Source of the DNA: Coleophoma eucalyptorum
Lineage: Eukaryota; Ascomycota; Leotiomycetes; Helotiales; Dermateaceae
Length of the DNA: 64,000 nucleotides
NCBI GenBank assembly: GCA_026120035.1
Contig: JALRME010000009.1
Location: 1,116,001-1,180,000, forward strand
Direction of reading: 5' to 3'
The number at the start of each line of letters is the position of its first letter. Position 1 is the first letter of the stretch. Made by a program: the position numbers and the translations under genes. The notes under the pieces are model-generated. The model was not told the DNA's origin. It searched no databases and worked only from the letters and a program-made list of their open reading frames with translations. Positions 56,558 through 64,000 of the stretch are shown one piece after another.

Positions 56558-58776
56558 ATGATTCTCACAATGCCTCCAACAAACCCACGAAAGCGAGCAG
56601 CCCCTGGAGCTCCACCCGCCGCGGTTCAAACACCACTCGCTCAGCAATCCCTCTCTGCAGCTAACCAACTCCCAAACGACGACTTCATCCGATGGCAAGG
56701 GACTGAGAACGGCACATACCCCGATCCCGCAAGCTACAATATCAATCCGTATGGTGGAGGAAATACTCTGTCGCAACCCCAGTTTGGCCAACCGTCACCC
56801 GGTGTTTCGACTCAACTAGCTCGAAGACCTATGAACCGCCAGCTAGTTGCTACCAACCAGCGCGCAGGCTATGATGGTGCTCCTTGGGATGGCTTCAACG
56901 ATGATGCTTCCGGCGTAAACGGAATCCTGGGGGAGAATGATGACATTGACTTACTGGAGGAGCGAGCTGCCATCGCAAAGCGTGAGGCTCAGGCAAGCCG
57001 CAAGCAAATACCTCCATTCATACAAAAGCTGAGCAGGTAAGTGCTTAATCTATCCGCACGTTTAAAAATTTTGCTAATTTTTTTCCTCACAGCTTCCTCG
57101 ACGTCGCCAAAAACACAGAACTTATCCGATGGTCAGACCGAGGTGATTCTTTCGTCGTGCTAGACGAGGACGAGTTCGCAAAAACCTTGATTCCAGAGCT
57201 GTTCAAGCACAACAATTATGCCTCCTTCGTACGCCAACTCAATATGTACGGTTTCCATAAGCGTGTTGGACTTTCCGACAACTCCATGAAGGCCAGCGAG
57301 CGCAAGAACAAGTCTCCAAGCGAGTATTATAGCCCGTACTTCAAGCGCGGCCACCCCAACTTGCTCTGGTTGATCAACAAACCCAAGGGCGCCAGCAAGA
57401 GTGGAAGAGAGCAAAAGGGAAAAAGCGGCCAGACTGTAGAGAATGACAGTCCGGATGAAGATGCCAAAGAGGCAGTTGACGGAGAGTTCTTTGGAAACTA
57501 TGGACCAGGAATGCCAAACCAGTCTCGAGCTATCTCTGCAGCGCCTGAGTCTAGTGGTCCCTTACAAAAGCGAGAAGTGCTTGCTATTCGAAACCAATTG
57601 GCCGAGGTTCAGAAGAACCAAGGTGCCATTACAACGGCCATCAATCGATTACGCAAGGACTACAACGCTATGTATCAGCAATCAGTCGCTTTTCAAACTC
57701 TCCATGATCGCCATGAGAGCTCTATCAACGCCATTTTGACCTTCCTTGCCACAGTTTACAACCGAAGCTTGGATGGACAAGGGCCACAAAACCTCCAGCA
57801 AATGGCTCAGTCCTTTGCTGAAAAGGCACAAAACCAACATGGCAGCGTTGTTGATATGGGTGACATCAACAACCAGCAAGAGACTACTGATAACCAGAAT
57901 CTTCATCGCCGAGCGCAGCGTCTTCTGATGGCACCGGGTACTGGTCGAGCGACTACTCTTTCTCCACCAGCGGCCCCGGCTCAGGACTTCGACCAATACA
58001 GCGGACAGAACTCTCGCCCCGGTGCTGTTGAGGAGCTGTTTGACATTCCCCCAGTAGACTACCCGCATGTCAAGGTTGACCCCGAGCAAGCACCCCGCCA
58101 AGAGATGATGAACTTGATCAATAACACCAATGCTCAGGCTGCTTCTCCTGGTGTCAAACTGGACTTCCCCGAGATACTCTCACAATACGAGAACTCAAAT
58201 GGCAACAGTCCTTTGACTCCCGAAGAGCGAAGCAGCGTCCTCAATCTTATAGCTCGGCAAACTTCCGGCCCAAACGCCAACAATGCTCTTGTCAGTCCTT
58301 CACCACCAGTACAACCCAGCCTTGCCGAGATGAGCTACACTCAGCAAGAGCTTGATAGCCTTCTTCGCTTGCAGCAGGAGAATGACGCCCGAATCAACCA
58401 TGCCAACAGCATGCTGCCACCGCTCAGCCCTTCAGATATCATGCCTGGAGGAATGATGAGCGGAAGTTACTTTAATGGTGATGGTATGGTCGAAGGACAA
58501 GGTTCCAATGACGACCTTGACCAATTCTTGGATGCAGGCGCATACTACAATAATGGTTCTCCAGCCCCTGACTTTAACTATGACGGTTATGTGGATAGCA
58601 AACAGATGGATCCGAACTTCCACTTTGGCTTGGACAGCACGCCTGATGATAGTGGCCGAATCGTCGAGACCACTGGAAGCAGTGAGGCTGGAACATCCCC
58701 TGAGGATACTATGAATGTCGACGATGCCCCGAATGAAGCGCCGAGCCCCATCAAAAAGCGTAGGCGCGCAGCTTAG
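56558..58776 (+). CDS. hsf1: Heat shock transcription factor
   Basis: Two exons (56558-57036 and 57093-58776) encode 720 residues. About 150 N-terminal residues are disordered, as in fungal HSFs. The winged-helix DNA-binding domain starts at IPPFIQKL (151-158), continues through NTELIRWSDRGDSFVV and contains the recognition helix FVRQLNMYGFHK (about 205-216). The 56-nt intron falls inside this domain, as is common for HSF genes. A heptad-rich segment (about 317-380) is the trimerisation coiled coil. The acidic, Asn/Ser/Pro-rich C-terminal half is expected to activate transcription, and the protein ends in a KKRRRAA basic tail. It binds nGAAn arrays in chaperone promoters. The domain lacks the response-regulator receiver that would mark Skn7. 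The second ATG at 56570 is an alternative start. Confidence 0.9.
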
Positions 58777-60316
58777 ATTGACAGCTTTGCGCATCAGAGC
58801 AGAGTTGCATGTTGTTTGTTGAGCGAGGCGTTTGGTGAAAAGAACCGGATTTGGGTTTAGTCCCTTTGCATTAAAGGTGATGGAATGTGTTGCGGTGGAT
58901 GGTGTTTGACGATATCAACGACCTTCGAAGTTCTTTGGGTTTGTGTTACAATTGTTTATTCAAAAAAAATATTTGGGTGGCGCTTCATAATAGGATTGCA
59001 GAACTCCTTCGACCATATGGAGATATCTGCCAGAAGCTTGCGGTGGCGTTTTTTCTCTTTAATTTTGTTGTGCAAAATCAAAAAAAGACCACATCTTTTC
59101 GTTCTGGTTCATAGACTCGATGGATGGAAGGGGGCATGGGGTATCTCTTGTGTGCTTTGGGTTGGTACTTTAGGCTCCTAGCTGAACGGATGGACGCCTT
59201 TATGACTGAATGGCGCATGGATGGATCAATAGAAAGATCTTTTTCTAATATCGACTTTCAAGGATTGTTGGTTCTATGCCCAAATTGCTAGCTCTCTTTG
59301 CTGGTTTCTTTTCGTTGCTTGACTGATGGTACTCTTTCGCTATTGCAGGAAAACGCCACGGCACCGAAAGGGAACGGAAGGGGTAGCGTCCGTCTCATCG
59401 AGGCCGTGGACATTCTGACAGGTTTGTGAAACTGCTTGAAATCGTTCGATAGCGTTGGTCCACTTCCTCTTCCTCCTCCTCTCCCCCTCTCTGCCGTTGA
59501 TGATGGAGATAGTGCTCCCGATTGATTGACTGATTGATAGATTTGGCGTTCGCCAGAATTCTCTCCCTTCTCTCGAGGATGAGGCGAGCATGGATACTTA
59601 TCTTTTGGATTGAGATTAATAATTGCTCTGTTGTTCCGCCTGCTTCCGTGCCCTTCCGGACTCTATTAACTTATACAAGAATACAAGGATCAAGTGGACT
59701 CGAAATGTTCGTTGATCATACGGTACGCATCTGCGCGGACCACGTACTCGCTATTTTATATGGGGTGTTTCTGCATGACTGTTGTTCTTTGCCTTTCCGT
59801 GGCTTTCTGTAAACTCAGCTTAACTTTTGGCGGACGTCGAACTTGATATATAACCCGCGTCCCTCGGCTTCTTGGCCCTCTATGCTTCATTTGCTATTTA
59901 ATATCGGGAAAAACCCGTTTCTATGACAGGATTCTGACCTGGAGAGGGGTGCTTGTTATAGCAACGAAGATGAGATTGACATTGCTCGCTTAAACATCAC
60001 CACAATCCTCTTTTTTGTTTATGTTTTCATCGGAGATGCCCTCTTGAGGAGCTATGCAACACTGTACTGGATGTCGACTTGTTAAATCTTACGGCTCGCA
60101 TTTCATTTTTGTCTCTTCTTTACGCAGAAGTGTCTTGAATGATACTTTTTCTGCCTGGCCTGCCTTGACCTTAAGAAAGATTACTAAGATTACTATAGGC
60201 AATGCTAAACATTCTATATAGATAACGATCATAAGTAGCGTAAAAATAACATTGCCCCCCATATTTCTAAACAAGTCCCAACCCTGGAGAAAAGGGTGGG
60301 GATGATATTTCATGAG
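58777..60316. other. Convergent intergenic region after HSF1
   Basis: This 1.5-kb gap lies between two converging genes. T-rich stretches occur at 58950-59100, likely HSF1 3' untranslated sequence. Frames such as 58885-59181 and 59340-59591 show no domain. Confidence 0.6.
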
Positions 60317-62397
60317 TTATTTTAAACGGTCAAATCCAGTCTCAATTGTCTGCCATACAAGCGATATTTCAACAACCTCTTCTCGGTTCCCGTCCAGAAA
60401 CAGATGGAGTTCATTTGAGCCTTTGGGGCAAGGCACCTTATACTCGTCTATATATGGGATCTTCTCGACATCAACAGCCACGAACCCGGCTTGGGTATTC
60501 GAGGCAATCAGTACTTTTTTTACCGACAGACGGCCATGATACGCCCGGGAGAAGTCGAAGGTGAGATCCAAGTTTAGGATCCTAAAGTGCATTTCCGCAC
60601 TGCTTAGCTTCACTGGCTTGCTATAGGGAAGCTCCTGTTCATCGATTGTGATAACCGATCCAGTGGCGGGACTGTGCTCTGCAGGCGGCCATGGGACGAA
60701 AGCTTCATTTCTCAACGGGCTGGGTGACAAGGCTCGGGTTGGAGTTTTCCTAAAACCGTCACTCGTAGACGACGCCGGGCTCTGGCGCTGCGATTCAGGA
60801 TCGGGCGATTGGGACGGCCTGATTGTATCGGCCGACATGGCAGCCGACAGCTCACTAGGCGGCGCCGAAATACTCGTTGACGGCCAGCTCTTGGGCATAT
60901 GCACAATGCTCTCGTTGGCACTGCCACGCCGACGGTCGTCGGGCGATAGATGTGAGAGCTTATAATCTAAACATGCCGTGAATTTATCAAGAACAAAGCT
61001 CAGGTGCGTCTGGCGATCCGCTGGCACCTTCAGCCAGTATGGAAGGATCCATTGAGGATAAATTTTACCATGGGTACGAGGGACATGTGTGCCGCCGTGC
61101 AGATTGAAAAACAGGTCGCATAGATAGCATGCACTCTTGCTGGCGCAGATGTATCTGGGCATCTGCAGCTCGGGATGCAACACATAGAAAAACAAGAGCT
61201 GGATCTCGGCATGTATCCGGCCGGTGATCTGGCTGGAGATTGGCTTGGGGATTCGACCAGACTTGACGTTGATATTCTCAAATATCCTGTACTGTTTAGA
61301 CCTTGCTGCAGATACTAGCTCTGAGGACGCAGAGTAGTATCGAGAAATCTTGCCGATGGTATCTACTATTTTCGTTTTTGAGCTGGGGTCAATCTTACAT
61401 TCTTCTAAGGATGAGCTGAAATTAGGGATTTTGGTGAGTTCACTTGTTGCGGCAACCATCTTCTTGATAGCAGAGATGGCGTGACTTCGAAATGACTGCG
61501 CTCGTATGTTTGAAATGTCTTCCAGTTCCTGGGAGAGATTTTGTATAATTTGGGTATTTAATCTCAAAGTTTCGATATCCCTTTCGCTGGGTTTGCCACG
61601 GGCAATCTCAGAAGCTTCATTCAGTGCCATAAGAAATCGCTGGATTAGAGGTGTTGAATTTCGACGCAGTGGGTGTACTTTTGCATGTCGTGAGCCTAAC
61701 CTTGATAGAATGCGTTCCAAATCCATCTCAACAACTTGAGAGAAAAGAGCCTCCACATCATCTGATTTCTGGTTCTCTAGACAGGACGTCAGAAATGAAA
61801 AACCCCTCGGTAGAATTCGCAGATACCTCGAGTGGCCGATCTCTCTAAAATCCGTGCCACAGTTGTAAACCCAGCTATTAGGTCTGAAACCGATCCAGTA
61901 TTGGCTGCAATCCGTAAAGTACACCCATCTCCATCCGCATCTTCCTCTATACTAACAGCAGCCACGTTCCTTTTGTCTCCCGAAATATTTGAGAAGAACG
62001 CCAGATTATCAGCGATTTCTTTCTCCCTCACGGGACTTAAATGACGCAACGATCCAACATTGATGGCATCGTTTTCAGCTGCTACCCCGGGGATTTTGCA
62101 AGCACTCTCTAGTTTATAAATTTTCTGGGATAGCTGCTGTGGAGTTATGGCGCTATTCCACATGGTTATAAAAGTCCAAGAGCTCGAGTAACACTTCCAG
62201 AGCCAGATCTTGCTTTGGCGGAGACTTGGATGGCGATCATTTGGAGGGCAGACATGCTTCGCGAAATTTTGGAGTCCTATGCTGGGATATATGGAGGGCA
62301 TATCTTTTCGAGGTTCAGCCATTTCGACACGCAAAGGAAGCCGATAGGCTGTGCAGCAGTATTCGCTTCCATAGGTGCCACGCATACTGATATGCAT
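60317..62397 (-). CDS. OTT_1508-type deaminase-domain protein
   Basis: Two exons (62397-61827 and 61776-60317) encode 676 residues. The 50-nt intron (61826-61777) starts GTATCT, has CTGAC and ends CTAG; without it the two halves lie in different frames. The C-terminal half contains H379-A-E381 and C407-x2-C410 (SACYLCDLFF), then PRTHGKIYPQW. This is the zinc-site pattern of the nucleic-acid deaminase superfamily, in the version I know as OTT_1508-like, widespread as fungal proteins of unknown role. The ~190 residues before the domain are helical and unrecognised; the last ~230 are Ser/Pro-rich then beta-like. The substrate is unknown. The start is provisional because no family N-terminus is known to me. 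Nothing indicates secretion. Confidence 0.75.
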
Positions 62398-63314
62398 GTA
62401 GTCATGCAGTTCGTTCCCTCTCGGACAGTTCTACTCCGCACTCCACATAGAATGGATGATGGTTTAATGGAAGTGGCGATTACGATTACTAGCTCACCAA
62501 TATTTTTTGTAAGAGCGGACAGTCGCCTGAGAAGAATTGCCATTCCCCCACAATAGTGTCGCCCAAATGCACTGAATAGCAATGCACCATAACCCTGACT
62601 ATATTAGATGAACTGAATTAATTATCCAGATATTATAGTTCGACCACGTTGTGGCCGTACAAGGATGAACCATTACATGTCAAGCTGGTGGCGCTTGTTT
62701 GGCGGTTCATATAATAGATGCGCTCTGGCTCGTGATAGCCAATCAGTACTTGTGTATAGACAAGGGTATTGAGGGAGATGGTATGAAGTAAATCATTAGT
62801 ATACTGTTGCAAACATCGATTCTAAGAATCGACAGAAGTTGAATTGACGATGGTATCGATCATTACGACATGGTAGAATGAAAGTGAAGGACTGCTTGGA
62901 AGGTCTTATATATAGGTGCCTATCGCATGGTCACATGACCCATCTATTGCAACAAACTTGTGTAACATGATACTCTATCCATATCATTTACCATTGGAGT
63001 CTCGTTATTAGGTCGTCAAATGATGCCGGGACACTCGTTTGTAACCATGTGATACTACAAACGGAAGAGGGTATTGATATCCTCCGCCACATTTCACTTA
63101 GAAGAGTCACCTACATTATTCACCACATTTTGACCTGTATTTACTGTTGAAACTAGGCGTTACCAACACGAATCGAGCAGCCGAAATATTTAACGTCCAA
63201 CCAATATAAATATAAATGTATCACGAAATACACTGCAGTATCTGATACTTATACTTTTCGACACAGAGACAGAAAGAATATGTAGGTGTGCAATAACTCC
63301 AACGCTTCTCAATT
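62398..63314. other. Intergenic region with second two-hairpin repeat
   Basis: The region holds the promoter of the deaminase gene and the 3' flank of the rhamnosidase-like gene. The only notable structure is the repeat at 63036-63160. The frame 62277-62582 (-) overlaps the deaminase start in another frame and shows no domain. Confidence 0.55.
63036..63160. repeat. Two-hairpin dispersed repeat, copy 2
   Basis: Perfect 8-bp arms (63036-63043 and 63056-63063) are followed by an imperfect hairpin at 63067-63084 (GAGG/CCTC with one mismatch). Then comes a tail sharing ACTTAGAA, TCAcCTACATT and CACATTTT blocks with the sequence after the hairpins at 2221-2322. Confidence 0.5.
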
Positions 63315-64000
63315 CTAATCATATAAAACAATAATCTCATGCTTTCCACCATCAGCGTTAAGTTCGATGGCCTGAATAGAATAGTCGTAGCTATATGCAA
63401 CGTTGACACTGTCGAGGAGGACGCTGGCGTTAGATTCAGCTGATACAGACACCCAAATGAGACCCGAGCTTTCCACAGGCATATCGTAGGACAGAGTCAG
63501 TCCCGAGTTATTCGCCATCAAGATCCAACTAGCACTAAACTTGCCCAGTGGAGTTGTGAATCCACCCTGAGCAGATTCTAGATCACCAAAATGAGGCTCT
63601 AGAGACCAAGTCTTTCCGCCTGGGGATGTCAAGGTGATGCCCACAACGTAATTGATCAGCGCAGAAACAGGTCCTGTGCTCCAGCCATGTGCATGGCTTG
63701 TGTATGATAGATCATTTGAATAACCTGTTGTCGCGCGGTACCCGAAGGATCCGTCAGCTGCATAACCCTCGATTGCAGAACTATTAGTTCCGAATGGATT
63801 GTTGAGATACCACCCCCATGAAAGACGAATCAGATTTAATGCCCGGGTTGTTTGCCTGGCCGCAAGGTGTCCCATTACCTCAAGGCTAGAGGTGAAGCCG
63901 CAAATATTGTTTGGTAGTTCTGGGGCAACTGAACCGATCGCATTCCAATTCATCATCAGGTTTGCACTTATTGATGTTGTTCGGTTGGAAAAGGTTCCAT
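63315..64000 (-). CDS. GH78-like alpha-L-rhamnosidase, C-terminal part (cut by window edge)
   Basis: The open frame runs from the stop at 63315 to the right edge, where it remains open, so the N-terminal part of the gene lies outside. About 228 residues are visible. They include the end of a six-hairpin catalytic barrel (SWGWYLNNPF, then SHAHGWSTGPVSAL, a GH78 signature region) and a C-terminal beta-sandwich ending in LNADGGKHEIIVLYD. GH78 enzymes release L-rhamnose from plant glycosides and pectin-type polymers, often extracellularly. The main catalytic acid residues would lie upstream and cannot be checked. Fungal relatives are annotated as bacterial-type rhamnosidase; the exact substrate is not certain. 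Confidence 0.7.
   Translation of the reverse strand, partial: GTFSNRTTSISANLMMNWNAIGSVAPELPNNICGFTSSLEVMGHLAARQTTRALNLIRLSWGWYLNNPFGTNSSAIEGYAADGSFGYRATTGYSNDLSYTSHAHGWSTGPVSALINYVVGITLTSPGGKTWSLEPHFGDLESAQGGFTTPLGKFSASWILMANNSGLTLSYDMPVESSGLIWVSVSAESNASVLLDSVNVAYSYDYSIQAIELNADGGKHEIIVLYD

Overview
The window reads as nuclear DNA of a filamentous ascomycete (Pezizomycotina). Introns are short (mostly 45-65 nt) with GTAAGT-like donors and CTRAC-like branch sites, genes are monocistronic and on both strands, and the families (Zn2Cys6 regulator, fungal rhodopsin-domain membrane protein, AA9 lytic polysaccharide monooxygenase, Set3-complex Snt1, fungal HSF, OTT_1508-type deaminase) are typical of that group. 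The gene mix and moderate GC suggest a plant- or litter-associated Leotiomycete, but that placement is inference. I support 21 protein-coding genes, one cut by the right edge. I found no rRNA or tRNA gene, CRISPR array or intact transposon.

Layout. 1-2527 is gene-free and carries a two-hairpin repeat just before a single-chain aconitase X (2528-4333). Then come a rhodopsin-domain membrane protein (5929-7402), a lineage-specific protein with an apparent frame break (7767-9606), histone H2A.Z (11383-12240), a CxxC fungal protein (12603-13769), a methionine-synthase-like protein (14882-16012), and three leftward genes: an MCT-like MFS transporter (17841-19497), an FAD monooxygenase (20147-21390) and a secreted repeat protein (22048-23412). 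A 5.5-kb gene-free stretch follows. After it are an RRM+R3H RNA-binding protein (28936-30877), a Zn2Cys6 regulator (33158-34543), Rfc3 (35824-37171), an AA9 LPMO facing a small secreted protein (38262-40191), the very large Snt1-like corepressor (41665-47973), deoxyhypusine synthase (49045-50259), an orphan protein (50886-51896), CWC27 cyclophilin (53235-54848), HSF1 (56558-58776), an OTT_1508-type deaminase (60317-62397) and the C-terminal part of a GH78-like rhamnosidase (63315-64000).

How the genes relate. Housekeeping nuclear functions dominate the right half: clamp loading, chromatin repression, eIF5A hypusination, spliceosome and heat-shock transcription. These alternate with accessory, environment-facing genes: LPMO, secreted proteins, rhamnosidase, monooxygenase/transporter and aconitase X. 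There is no clear biosynthetic cluster core enzyme. The most unusual items are the OTT_1508-type deaminase, the secreted cationic repeat protein with nearly identical DNA repeats, the fused aconitase X, the repeated two-hairpin element near both ends of the window, and an in-frame 48-nt intron in the RRM/R3H gene. Exon coordinates given below were worked out by hand from splice consensus, phase and family conservation, and have not been checked against transcripts.
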